From: an uncultured marine group III euryarchaeote
GTDB taxonomy: Archaea > Thermoplasmatota > Poseidoniia > MGIII > CG-Epi1
NCBI GenBank assembly: GCA_902627615.1
Contig: CACOJW010000008.1
Span: 1-61,310 of the forward strand
DNA length: 61,310 bases
Direction of reading: 5' to 3'
The position numbers and the translations under genes are program-made. The notes under the pieces are model-generated. The model was not told where the DNA came from and did no database searches. It saw only the letters and a program-made list of their open reading frames with translations. Shown here piece by piece: positions 26,478 to 34,566 of the stretch. Position 1 is the first letter of the stretch, and every line of letters begins with the position of its first letter.

Positions 26478-27131
26478 ATGGAAAATAAGCGCTTAATATT
26501 CCGCTCAATCGCTTTTTTATTAACATTATATTTTTTCATAACTAACATAGTTTTAGGTTTCTATATTTTAGAAGCTGGAGATTGGGGAGGTGGATTAAAA
26601 TTTCTAACTAATTGGAATTTATTATTGAATTTTATTATAACATGTTGTGCTCTTTTAAATGAAAGAAATCCCGAATTTGTTTCTCACTATGTCCTTTTAC
26701 CTGCTTCTATGGTCCTCAACGTTTTAGTCTTTTTACTGTATTGGATTATCAAATTACTAGGTGGATTTGGAGCTGGGGAAGCTGGTTGGACTATTGTAGA
26801 AGTTTTGAAAGATTACTACATGCATTTTGGTACTTCTGTTTTTCTATTCGTTGAAGTTTTATTTTATTCGAAAGCTTTCACTTATTTCAAAAATGAGTTT
26901 GCTGTTTTTGTAGCAATTTTTATTGGATATATTTCCTGGATGGAGTTGTTTTTGTCAGCTAATAATGACGAACCTTGCGGGTCCCTTACGTGCGGTTTCC
27001 CTTACCTTTTCTTAAATGATTTGGATAATTTTGGCCGGATTATATTTTATCTTATCGTACTAATTATGGGTACTTTTTCTTGGATTGGCTGTAGGAAACT
27101 AGTCAAGGGGCCAGGACATTCTCTATTTTAG
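26478..27131 (+). CDS. Six-helix membrane protein resembling AIG1/FAR-17a
   Basis: 217 residues with about six hydrophobic helices. The segment KFLTNWNLLLN near residue 44 and the later helix start DYYMHFGTSVFLFVE near residue 115 match the layout of the AIG1/FAR-17a family, intramembrane hydrolases whose conserved Thr and His cleave fatty-acid esters of hydroxy fatty acids. The match is by pattern only, and other small membrane families (Pr6Pr-type) share this look. ATG 26478 is chosen because TTGAGGTG precedes it; the TTG at 26466 is part of that ribosome-binding site. It is a stand-alone gene. Confidence 0.5.
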   Translation: MENKRLIFRSIAFLLTLYFFITNIVLGFYILEAGDWGGGLKFLTNWNLLLNFIITCCALLNERNPEFVSHYVLLPASMVLNVLVFLLYWIIKLLGGFGAGEAGWTIVEVLKDYYMHFGTSVFLFVEVLFYSKAFTYFKNEFAVFVAIFIGYISWMELFLSANNDEPCGSLTCGFPYLFLNDLDNFGRIIFYLIVLIMGTFSWIGCRKLVKGPGHSLF

Positions 27132-27189
27132 GAGATTTCATGACTAAAATTATCTAAACATTATGATTTAAAGAAAATTTGTATTTCAT

Positions 27190-27906
27190 TCAACCAGTTA
27201 AGTTATCTTGTATTATTTTTTGCCAATTGTCTGGTTTTGGAGGCCACCCCTCTGTCATATATTGATAAAATTCTTCTATAGTTTTTATTTTTAAGGCCTC
27301 ATTGCTTTCCATTTCAGCTTTAATCGTGGAAAAACTACCTTCTGAATCTATTGCATGGGCGGCGCCTACATGATTAGGATATACTCGTGTGTTTTGTGGT
27401 AATTTCTCTAGTTTTCTTAGACTTTTGTACAATAACTCTGCTTTTTCATGAGGATCTCCCCCTAAATCGATTCTACCTACATCTCCAATAAATAAGCAAT
27501 CGCCAGATAGTAGTTTATCTTTAATTAAGTAACAATTATGATCATAAGTATGCCCCGGAGTATGCATGACTTTTACTTCAATTTCTCCAATATTCAATAT
27601 GTCTCCATCTTTAGTTTTTACGCAACTGCCTTGGAATTTAGTTTTATCACTTTTGATAATCCCTCCAGTTTTGAATTCATTATCAAAATATACAGATGCA
27701 GATTTCCTATCTGCGTGAGTGTGTGTGTCTATTACATATTTGACAGAAGGGTAACCTAGTCTTCTAATTTCTTCATGTATATCTTCTTCGAACCCATCGA
27801 ATGAATCAACTATAGCACATTCTCTCTTAGTACTGCAATATATAACATAGGAAACGCAGCCTGTTTTTCCTAAAATTAATTGATTTAAGATAGACATCTT
27901 GTACAT
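27190..27906 (-). CDS. Metallo-beta-lactamase-fold hydrolase, ETHE1/persulfide dioxygenase-like
   Basis: 238 residues. The fold is shown by DTHTHADRKSA near residue 60, MHTPGHTYDHNCYLI near 115, LSGDCLFIGDVGRIDLGGD near 133 and the terminal VYPNHVGAAH near 178. The site-1 His pair, the second-motif His and the Asp are kept, but the usual final His of HxHxDH is Arg. That loss fits the mono-iron centre of persulfide dioxygenases rather than the two-metal glyoxalase II site. It probably oxidises glutathione-type or other persulfides. ATG 27897 (MSILNQL) is an alternative start. Confidence 0.78.
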   Translation of the reverse strand: MYKMSILNQLILGKTGCVSYVIYCSTKRECAIVDSFDGFEEDIHEEIRRLGYPSVKYVIDTHTHADRKSASVYFDNEFKTGGIIKSDKTKFQGSCVKTKDGDILNIGEIEVKVMHTPGHTYDHNCYLIKDKLLSGDCLFIGDVGRIDLGGDPHEKAELLYKSLRKLEKLPQNTRVYPNHVGAAHAIDSEGSFSTIKAEMESNEALKIKTIEEFYQYMTEGWPPKPDNWQKIIQDNLTG

Positions 27907-28066
27907 AATAGAATAAGAGACTATAAGAGACAGACACCTCTCTTTCCACTGGAACTAAGTTTGGGTACGGCGTCTTATTCTTCTTATTTTTGAAAGAGAT
28001 TAGTTTATTGCTTTCGACTTTTCCATAGGAAATGATGGTCTCTCTCTTTATTTTTTGACTAGGAGC

Positions 28067-28076
28067 TTTTAAATAT
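28067..28076 (+). promoter_or_regulatory. TATA box for the PGF-CTERM/ACBP operon
   Basis: TTTTAAATAT in the 212-nt gap between divergent genes. The expected start is about 25 nt downstream, near 28097, just where a 13-bp inverted repeat lies. Confidence 0.5.
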
Positions 28077-28096
28077 GGGAACAAAAAGTCGATAGT

Positions 28097-28109
28097 AGTG
28101 CTAAGCACT
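28097..28109. promoter_or_regulatory. Perfect 13-bp inverted repeat at the predicted start site
   Basis: AGTGCT-A-AGCACT, 10 nt before the ATG at 28119 and about where transcription should begin. The half-site AGTGCT plus TAA recurs near the predicted starts of the rhodopsin gene (44542-44551) and the membrane gene at 49972-50376 (50401-50410). Candidate operator or initiator element; no regulator is identified. Confidence 0.4.
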
Positions 28110-28118
28110 GGAGAAACT

Positions 28119-30284
28119 ATGTACAAAAAAGCATTAATTGCATTTATGGTAGCTATGAGTTTGCTTGGATCCCAAGCGTATACTGCAGTTGCAGAGTCTG
28201 ATTTTGCAGTAGGAGACGAATGGGCTTTCGGTATTGAAATTAATTTAATGGAAGAATTTCAATCAGATATTGATGAATTAGAAGGGAACATCACTGAATT
28301 GATGGAAAGTGAAGAAGCTGAAATGGTCAAAAATGCATCAGGCTTAGAACTAAAGTCATTTGCATTAAACAATGAAGCAATTTTAGGATTTTACTATACT
28401 GGAGAAGTAGTAGATGATTTCGACCAAATGGTTCATATGAGAACTCAACAGTCGTTTTACTCTCATACCGTTTTAGGAACTACATTTACAACAATGTTGC
28501 CAGGTGAAGGTGAACATAATCTACTATTGAAAATAACTTGTGAAGGAGAATATGACGAAGAAAATGAGGAATGTGGTGAAGATGATGAAGATGCAAAAAT
28601 TGAATTATTAGATAATAATACAGGAGAACCTTTAATTCTTGAAGAAGTAAATACAGTAATTGGAGGAAGTATGCACTATGTTGCTAAAATCACTCAAGAT
28701 ACCTGGTGGACAGAGGACACTCATGAATTGTCAAGAACAGAACTTACCTTAGAACTCGGAGCAGCCGGAGGCATCACTATCAAAAATGTACCGAATATCA
28801 CACGTAATGGAGCTTCTATTCTAGAAGCAGGCGAACAAGCAACCTTTGAGTGTGAGGACGGCGACCAAATCGAGTTTGATTACGTAAATGACGGACATGA
28901 AGATTGTTATCATGGAGATGATGAACCTAAAGACGAAGACGGCGATGGATCAACAGATCAAACATTTGAATGTAATAACGGAGACACATATCCTTTGGAC
29001 TATGTAAATGATGACATATGGCATTGTGAAGATGGAGAGGATGAAGGAGAAACAGGATACATAGATCCATTCTCAGTATGTGATGAAAACGATGAAGAAC
29101 AATCGGCTTCTTGTTATGAAACAATAGAACATAAATTAGAAACAGCAGTCTTTGAAATGGAAGCAGACATTAGCTTACACTTAGCAGTTGATTTCGGCGA
29201 TAATCCAATGAACGCAATCGACCTTCCGCTTGAAGAAAACAAATATTGGGAAGGAGAATTAGACCGGATTACAATCAGCGGAGATTTAGGTGGAAAAATA
29301 GATGTTAAGAAGCCAGAATTATCCATATGTCCTGATAATGACTGTGATCAGCTACCAGAAATGGAAGAATTATATTCCGGGTTAACAGAAGCAATAGATG
29401 AGCTTCATAATAACGAATCATTTAGTGTAACTGTCGACAGAGACAACGACGGCCTTCCTGATGTAATTACACAGTGGGACGATCTTTTCCCGATGTATGT
29501 TCCAGAAACATGGATGGATCAAATATTTCAAGAGATTTTAGAACAAATAGCTTGTGAAGACGACGAGTCTGCACAAGAAGGCGAAGAATGTGATGAAACA
29601 GCAGAAGAAGAATTCGAAAGATTAAATCTAAGAATAGAAAATAATAGATTCGCATTCGGTCCTTATTCACTTCATGAAATTGAAGACTATGAACCACTAC
29701 CATATGCTTTTGAAACTGGAGAAAAAGAAACAGCTACAGCTTCAGACGGAACAGAATACGAAGGTTATCAAGTATTCCCAACAGGTAGATGTTCAGAAAA
29801 CAATCCTAATAGGAATGACGATGACTGTAATGAAGAAGATGAAGAAAATGATCGTGAAGATGATGAAGATGAACGAGACGATGATGACGAAGGCATTGAT
29901 GATGAAATAATAGGAGGCCGTTCAGGGCACGATGGAGATCATGAAGATGATTGCCACAGCGAAGAAGAAGAAGACAACATTTTCTGCGGTTCAGAGGTTA
30001 TTTGGTTCCATAATGCAGAGACAGGACATCCAGCTTACATCAATATGGATATGCCAAATCTAAGGGAAGATGGGTACACCGTTGAAATGATGCCAATTGA
30101 ATCTTCGGTTGCAAAGGCACAAGTAGATGCAAATGCAGACGCTGAAAATCCTGAAAAGACAACTTTGATAGAATTCGACTCAGATGAGGCAGAAGCACTA
30201 GCAGACGAGTCTGAATTACCAGGCTTTGGAATTATGGCTGCAGGCGCATCTTTACTATTCGTAAGTCGTAGATTTAGGAAGTAA
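28119..30284 (+). CDS. Large acidic surface protein with PGF-CTERM-like anchor
   Basis: 721 residues from ATG 28119. Signal peptide (ALIAFMVAMSLLGSQAYTAVA), then a beta-rich N-terminal region. Near residues 242-310 there are two LDL-receptor-A-like repeats: FEC..G......YVND...DC..GDDE at 28840-28926 and its copy at 28957-29047. A calcium-type loop DRDNDGLPD lies near nt 29440, and a very acidic Cys-containing stretch near 29800-29990. The C-terminus is PGFGIMAAGASLLFVSRR: a PGF motif, a helix and basic residues, the sorting signal removed by archaeosortase A. Probably a cell-surface, calcium-binding protein. It starts a four-gene plus-strand unit. Confidence 0.8.
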   Translation: MYKKALIAFMVAMSLLGSQAYTAVAESDFAVGDEWAFGIEINLMEEFQSDIDELEGNITELMESEEAEMVKNASGLELKSFALNNEAILGFYYTGEVVDDFDQMVHMRTQQSFYSHTVLGTTFTTMLPGEGEHNLLLKITCEGEYDEENEECGEDDEDAKIELLDNNTGEPLILEEVNTVIGGSMHYVAKITQDTWWTEDTHELSRTELTLELGAAGGITIKNVPNITRNGASILEAGEQATFECEDGDQIEFDYVNDGHEDCYHGDDEPKDEDGDGSTDQTFECNNGDTYPLDYVNDDIWHCEDGEDEGETGYIDPFSVCDENDEEQSASCYETIEHKLETAVFEMEADISLHLAVDFGDNPMNAIDLPLEENKYWEGELDRITISGDLGGKIDVKKPELSICPDNDCDQLPEMEELYSGLTEAIDELHNNESFSVTVDRDNDGLPDVITQWDDLFPMYVPETWMDQIFQEILEQIACEDDESAQEGEECDETAEEEFERLNLRIENNRFAFGPYSLHEIEDYEPLPYAFETGEKETATASDGTEYEGYQVFPTGRCSENNPNRNDDDCNEEDEENDREDDEDERDDDDEGIDDEIIGGRSGHDGDHEDDCHSEEEEDNIFCGSEVIWFHNAETGHPAYINMDMPNLREDGYTVEMMPIESSVAKAQVDANADAENPEKTTLIEFDSDEAEALADESELPGFGIMAAGASLLFVSRRFRK

Positions 30285-30285
30285 G

Positions 30286-30489
30286 ATGGAAATAGTATCA
30301 ATTGCCCGTTCTCTATTAGGGGCAATTTTACTATTATATTCAGCTAATTGCTGGCTTAATCAGAGGTATTGGAGTAGAAGACATTTCGATTGGAGACCTA
30401 GAGAACATTGGCCCGTAGTATTTTGGACTAATGTAATAGGAGGTGCATTTGGAGGCACCTATCTTCTCGTAAGTTCTTATTTATGGTAA
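30286..30489 (+). CDS. Small two-helix membrane protein
   Basis: 67 residues with an N-terminal helix (ARSLLGAILLLYSANCWL), a basic, tryptophan-rich loop (RYWSRRHFDWRPREHW) and a second helix (VIGGAFGGTYLLVSSYL). No recognised family. It starts one base after the PGF-CTERM protein and ends one base before the ACBP fusion, so it is very likely translated from the same transcript. Confidence 0.7.
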   Translation: MEIVSIARSLLGAILLLYSANCWLNQRYWSRRHFDWRPREHWPVVFWTNVIGGAFGGTYLLVSSYLW

Positions 30490-30490
30490 A

Positions 30491-31276
30491 ATGATTGAGG
30501 AAGAATTCATAGCGGCTTGTAAAAAAATAGAAAAAAATCACAAGGCTTTAGACAATGCCACAGTCATCAAAATATATGGGTACTATAAGCAAGCCACAGA
30601 AGGAGATGTTGTAGGTAGTAGACCTAGTATTTTGAAATTAAGAGCTCGAACAAAATATGATGCGTGGGCCGGAGTTTCTGGAATGACGAGTACTGAAGCT
30701 AAATCAGCATACATCGATCTAGTAAATAATTTAAAACTTAGAGATGAAGAAATATCATGTGAAGAGAGAGAAGCAGCCCTTGAAGATAAGCACTCAGTAG
30801 CAAAAGAAATGCTAAACAAAGAATTAGATTTAGAGGAATATGAAGAAATTAAGAAGCTATGGAAAGCCCATTCCATTGCAGAAGACAATCGAGACATAGA
30901 GGGTTTGCTAGCTACATTGACAGAAGACTGTAGGTACGAGATTCCTCAAATTGGAAAAACTTATTACAATAAAGAAGGCGCAACTCAATTTTATTACGAT
31001 CTTCTGGGAGCTTTTCCAGACATTGATTTTAGATTAACACAGATATACATTGGGCCCCAAGGCGTTGTCGAGGAAGCTAAAGTAAAAGCAACACATGCAA
31101 AAGATTGGTTAGTTCTTCCAGCATCTGGAGAAAAAGTGGAATTTGAAACTGCTATTTTCTTTCCTTGGGATTCTAAAGCAAAACGTTTCAAGGGAGAAAG
31201 AGTATACTTCAATTTTGATAGGAAATTCTACAAGAAATATGGAATGGAACCACCGTTTCCCGAGCTTAAAGAATGA
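30491..31276 (+). CDS. Acyl-CoA-binding domain fused to a SnoaL/NTF2-like domain
   Basis: 261 residues. Residues 1-85 are an acyl-CoA-binding (ACBP) domain: YGYYKQATEGD (29-39), RP at 44-45, KYDAW (55-59) and a YI at 74-75 place the CoA/acyl-contacting Tyr, Lys33, Lys55 and Tyr74 as in known ACBPs. A charged helical linker (85-115) leads to a SnoaL/NTF2-like alpha+beta barrel (about 118-255). ACBP binds long-chain acyl-CoA in the cytosol, and SnoaL folds often bind or isomerise hydrophobic ligands. It overlaps the BtuF-like gene by 4 nt and lies next to the acyl-chain operon, which supports handling of fatty acyl-CoA in this archaeon. Confidence 0.85.
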   Translation: MIEEEFIAACKKIEKNHKALDNATVIKIYGYYKQATEGDVVGSRPSILKLRARTKYDAWAGVSGMTSTEAKSAYIDLVNNLKLRDEEISCEEREAALEDKHSVAKEMLNKELDLEEYEEIKKLWKAHSIAEDNRDIEGLLATLTEDCRYEIPQIGKTYYNKEGATQFYYDLLGAFPDIDFRLTQIYIGPQGVVEEAKVKATHAKDWLVLPASGEKVEFETAIFFPWDSKAKRFKGERVYFNFDRKFYKKYGMEPPFPELKE

Positions 31277-32061
31277 AAATCAAAGGTCCAAAAAGAATCA
31301 TTTGCCTTACTGAAGAGCCTACGGAAATTCTATATCTACTCGGAGAGCAACATAGAATAGTTGGAATTAGTAGATACACCGTAAGGCCCAAAGAAGCGAA
31401 GAAAAATCATCCAATAGTTTCCGCATTTGTCGACGGAAGCGTCAAAAAAATTAGCGAATTAAAGCCAGATTTAGTAATAGGTTTTAGTGATATTCAAGGT
31501 GATTTAGCAGCTAAACTAATCAAAGCTAATTTACAAGTGTTAATTTTTAACCAAAGAAGTATCGAAGAAATTCTAGAAGTAATTTTGACTATTGGACGTA
31601 TCGTGTCAGTTGAAGACAAAGCACAGAAATTGGTCGATGGTTACAAAAAACGATTAGATAAATTTCGAGAAAATTCGGATAAAATTCAAAATAAGCCTAA
31701 AGTATATTTTGAAGAATGGGACGATCCCACTTTTTCAGGCATAAGATGGGTTAGTGAACTAATAGAGATGGCCGGCGGGGAAGATATTTTTTCAAATAAA
31801 TCTCATGGAAAGCTAGCAATCGAACGAGAAATACAGTGGTCAGATGTAATAGAGAAGAATCCAGACGTAATTTTAGCTTCGTGGTGTGGTAAACCAGTCG
31901 ATATTGAGTCTGTCAAGCAAAGAGAAGGTTGGAGTCAGATTTCAGCAATAAAAAACAATAGGATACATGAAATTGATTCTAGTATTATTCTTCAACCAGG
32001 CCCAGCATGTCTGACAGACGGTTTGGAAATATTGGAGAGTTTAATAAAAGGCAGTAATTAA
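31273..32061 (+). CDS. BtuF/FepB-like substrate-binding protein without signal peptide
   Basis: 262 residues, homologous in pattern to class III periplasmic binding proteins for cobalamin, haem or siderophores: RIICLTEEPTEILYLLGEQHRIVGIS at the start, ISELKPDLVIGFSDIQGDLA near 55, the long bridging helix near 100-140 and IQWSDVIEKNPDVILAS near 200. There is no signal peptide or lipobox, so it should be cytosolic, as are some stand-alone bacterial relatives. The ligand is unknown. Last gene of the plus-strand unit, it converges on the GNAT gene with a 4-nt overlap. Confidence 0.78.
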   Translation: MKIKGPKRIICLTEEPTEILYLLGEQHRIVGISRYTVRPKEAKKNHPIVSAFVDGSVKKISELKPDLVIGFSDIQGDLAAKLIKANLQVLIFNQRSIEEILEVILTIGRIVSVEDKAQKLVDGYKKRLDKFRENSDKIQNKPKVYFEEWDDPTFSGIRWVSELIEMAGGEDIFSNKSHGKLAIEREIQWSDVIEKNPDVILASWCGKPVDIESVKQREGWSQISAIKNNRIHEIDSSIILQPGPACLTDGLEILESLIKGSN

Positions 32062-32465
32062 GTTTTCAAAAACATTCCTTTAGAACTAGGGTGTGTAGGC
32101 TTGAAGCCCCATTTTTCATAGAACCCATCTACATCTGCAATTAGATTAACATAAGCATCAGTAATGTTTAATTCTTCAATAAACATCATCAGAGCATCCA
32201 TAATCATTGTACCTCCTCCTTTTTTTTGCCATTCAGTCTTAACGACCATATCACATATATGAAAAACCGTACCACCGTCTCCTACTACACGTCCCATCCC
32301 GATCAATTCATCAGTTTCTTTAAGATATAGAACTGCACAGTACAACTCATTTCCTAAACCCTTCTTCACCCCTTCGATAGATCTTTCACCCATTTTAGCA
32401 GAATTACGCAAAGAAAGAAACTCTTTAACAGAAGGCAATCCTGGTTTTACGTAGAACAGATCCAT
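32058..32465 (-). CDS. GNAT-family N-acetyltransferase
   Basis: 135 residues, one GNAT domain. The acetyl-CoA pyrophosphate loop is EWQKKGGGTMIMDAL near residue 84 (Q-x-x-G-x-G/A type), preceded by the beta4 strand GTVFHICDMVVK, and the C-terminal VDGFYEKWGFKP is the family's usual YxxxGF segment. The substrate is unknown. It is the last gene of the acyl-chain operon, overlapping the DUF1365 stop by one base. Confidence 0.84.
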   Translation of the reverse strand: MDLFYVKPGLPSVKEFLSLRNSAKMGERSIEGVKKGLGNELYCAVLYLKETDELIGMGRVVGDGGTVFHICDMVVKTEWQKKGGGTMIMDALMMFIEELNITDAYVNLIADVDGFYEKWGFKPTHPSSKGMFLKT

Positions 32466-33316
32466 TAGTATATTTTACTAAAAAACCACCGACCGATACC
32501 GTCAGCATCGTCAGAAGTTTTGAAATCACTAATATATGCAGGATAAGTAGCTTCGTATGTTTTATCAGAAGAAGGGTCTGGTTTATCTATAATTTCTAAA
32601 TCTTTTACGTAGTATAGTTTGGCAGCCTCAGCTAAAATTCTGGGTATAATTAGCAAAGTACGAATGGGATACCTCATGACTAATTTAATCAATTTATATC
32701 GAGAGATGTCGTAACGTTTTCCGGCCAATCTTGCATAAAAGAAATTTTTTCTATTCTTAGAAACGTTGATTCGCACATCCATTCTATTGTTAAGTTTTGA
32801 AAAATGGAAATTGTAATCACCCTCTACTTTGTTAAAAGGAGAAACATGAAATTCTTTAGGAACTAAGTATTCGGTTCCGACTTTCGATTTATTCCCGTCA
32901 TTCAAAATATAGAGGTGCCCTTCTCCAAAAGTATTGTGAACTTCAGCTATATGATACACAACATTTTCATTTTTGTCAAAGCAGTAATAAAAAATTACAG
33001 GATTAAACGTGTGCTTGAACACTCTCAACGTAGTAATCATTTTTACAGAAGTATATTTTTTAGAGTAACCAAATTTAATTAGCCAATGATTTAATTTTTC
33101 CTTTATACTTCCTTTACCAGAACCTAAGTGATCGGAATCATATAATGAGAATACGGAGCCTCTGTTATATCCAAAAAATCGTACATTCTTGTCTAAAGCG
33201 TCTAATTCATCTAAGTCTAAGACAAAGGTATAGATTGGGAATGAAAAATTATGTTTTACGGGTGAAGTTCTTGCATGGGTAAGAAATCCTTCGTATATCT
33301 TTGATTTTAATTTCAT
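32465..33316 (-). CDS. DUF1365 (COG3496) protein
   Basis: 283 residues. The family signature is clear: KIYEGFLTHARTSPVKHNFSFP at the N-terminus, then NPVIFYYCFDKNENVVYHIAEVHNTFGE and the KEFHVSPFNKVEGDYNFHF stretch. Its biochemical activity is not settled. In bacteria it is nearly always linked to a COG2907 FAD oxidoreductase and a CFA-family methyltransferase in clusters that answer singlet oxygen or alter membrane acyl chains. The order here is the same (4-nt overlap with the FAD gene). Confidence 0.88.
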   Translation of the reverse strand: MKLKSKIYEGFLTHARTSPVKHNFSFPIYTFVLDLDELDALDKNVRFFGYNRGSVFSLYDSDHLGSGKGSIKEKLNHWLIKFGYSKKYTSVKMITTLRVFKHTFNPVIFYYCFDKNENVVYHIAEVHNTFGEGHLYILNDGNKSKVGTEYLVPKEFHVSPFNKVEGDYNFHFSKLNNRMDVRINVSKNRKNFFYARLAGKRYDISRYKLIKLVMRYPIRTLLIIPRILAEAAKLYYVKDLEIIDKPDPSSDKTYEATYPAYISDFKTSDDADGIGRWFFSKIY

Positions 33317-34566
33317 AATTCACAGCCTAATTCCTTCGCCACACTAACAGCAGAAATAACACCATCTTCATGAAACCCGTATCTGCAGTAACTGCCACAA
33401 AAATATAGATGATTAGAGCCGTTGACTTCTTTAATTTTATCTTGAGTAGAAATGGAAGCTTGAGTGTATTTGGGATGTGTGTAAACGATTTCGTAAATCT
33501 TTTTTTCATCAGATATTTCTTTTGTTGGGTTTAGCGTTACCAAATAATCATTTTTTGTTTTTAGCCCTTGAAGTCTGTTCATGTAATATGTAACCGAAAC
33601 ATCATCACCGTCATCACTGTCCTTATTTTTTACATAATTCCAACAGGCCCAGGCAGGCTTCGAGGGAGGCATGAACGAGCTGTCAGTATGCAAAATAGTA
33701 ATATTTTTCGAGTAATTCCATGGTTTTAGAACTGCTTCTTCCTCACGATTTAAATCTTTTATCATTCTAAAAGTCTGATCAGCATGAGAGGCACAGATTA
33801 CTTTGTCAAATTGAAGATCTTCTTTATTTTCTAAAGTCACCATTACTTTTCCATTTTTTCTTATTATTTCTTTTGCACCGTTACCTTGAATAATTTCACC
33901 AGCAAAACTATCTAAGATTTTCTTAACGTAAGTAAAGCTCCCTCCTATTACAGTGTGCCATTGAGGCGCATTATTCAAATCCAAAATTCCATGGTTATTG
34001 AAAAATTGTAGAAACATTTTAGCAGGGAAATTCATCATATCATTACGAGATCCCGACCAAACTGCAGCCCCCATAGGAATCATAAATCGTTCAATAATTT
34101 CAATAGGAAACTCCTTACGTGTAAGGTATTCTCCTAGCGTTTCATCCAAAACATTGTTAGATTCAATATCTTTTGCAGCGATTTTAGAATATCTTTTAAC
34201 ATTTAGTAAAAATCGATAGTGTTTTGGGCTAAAAAGATTCTTTTTTTGAGAAAAATAACCAGAAATGCCAGTTCCTGCGTAATTAAACCCATCATTTTCA
34301 TCATAATAGCTAAAAGACATATCAGTATTTCTTATTTTCACATTCAACTTATTTAATAATTTTTTAAAATTAGGATAGTTACGATTATTTAATACGATAA
34401 AACCCGTATCAACACCTATACTTTTACCATTTTCTTTTACATTTATCGTATTTGTATGTCCACCAATGCGCTTTTCTTTTTCAATTAACGTAACTTTATG
34501 TTTTTTTGAAAGAAGATATGCTGCAGTTAATCCAGCAACTCCAGCTCCAACTACTCCTATATTCAT
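33313..34566 (-). CDS. FAD-dependent amine-oxidase-like oxidoreductase (COG2907 type)
   Basis: 417 residues. The N-terminal dinucleotide motif GVVGAGVAGLTAAYLLSKKH with EKEKRIGGHTNT, the middle WSGSRNDMMNFPA, and the C-terminal FCGSYCRYGFHEDGVISA, with its FAD-contacting Gly and Asp, mark the COG2907 branch. Relatives include enzymes proposed to desaturate or reduce phospholipid acyl chains next to methyltransferases (the bacterial Bfa/Tms and Ufa systems). It lies between DUF1365 and a CFA-type methyltransferase, abutting the latter without a gap. The exact reaction is inferred from context only. Confidence 0.85.
   Translation of the reverse strand: MNIGVVGAGVAGLTAAYLLSKKHKVTLIEKEKRIGGHTNTINVKENGKSIGVDTGFIVLNNRNYPNFKKLLNKLNVKIRNTDMSFSYYDENDGFNYAGTGISGYFSQKKNLFSPKHYRFLLNVKRYSKIAAKDIESNNVLDETLGEYLTRKEFPIEIIERFMIPMGAAVWSGSRNDMMNFPAKMFLQFFNNHGILDLNNAPQWHTVIGGSFTYVKKILDSFAGEIIQGNGAKEIIRKNGKVMVTLENKEDLQFDKVICASHADQTFRMIKDLNREEEAVLKPWNYSKNITILHTDSSFMPPSKPAWACWNYVKNKDSDDGDDVSVTYYMNRLQGLKTKNDYLVTLNPTKEISDEKKIYEIVYTHPKYTQASISTQDKIKEVNGSNHLYFCGSYCRYGFHEDGVISAVSVAKELGCEL

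Noticed and set aside
29467-29910. Open frames on both strands inside the acidic surface protein
   Set aside because: Low-complexity acidic codons (GAA/GAT) leave alternative frames open by chance.
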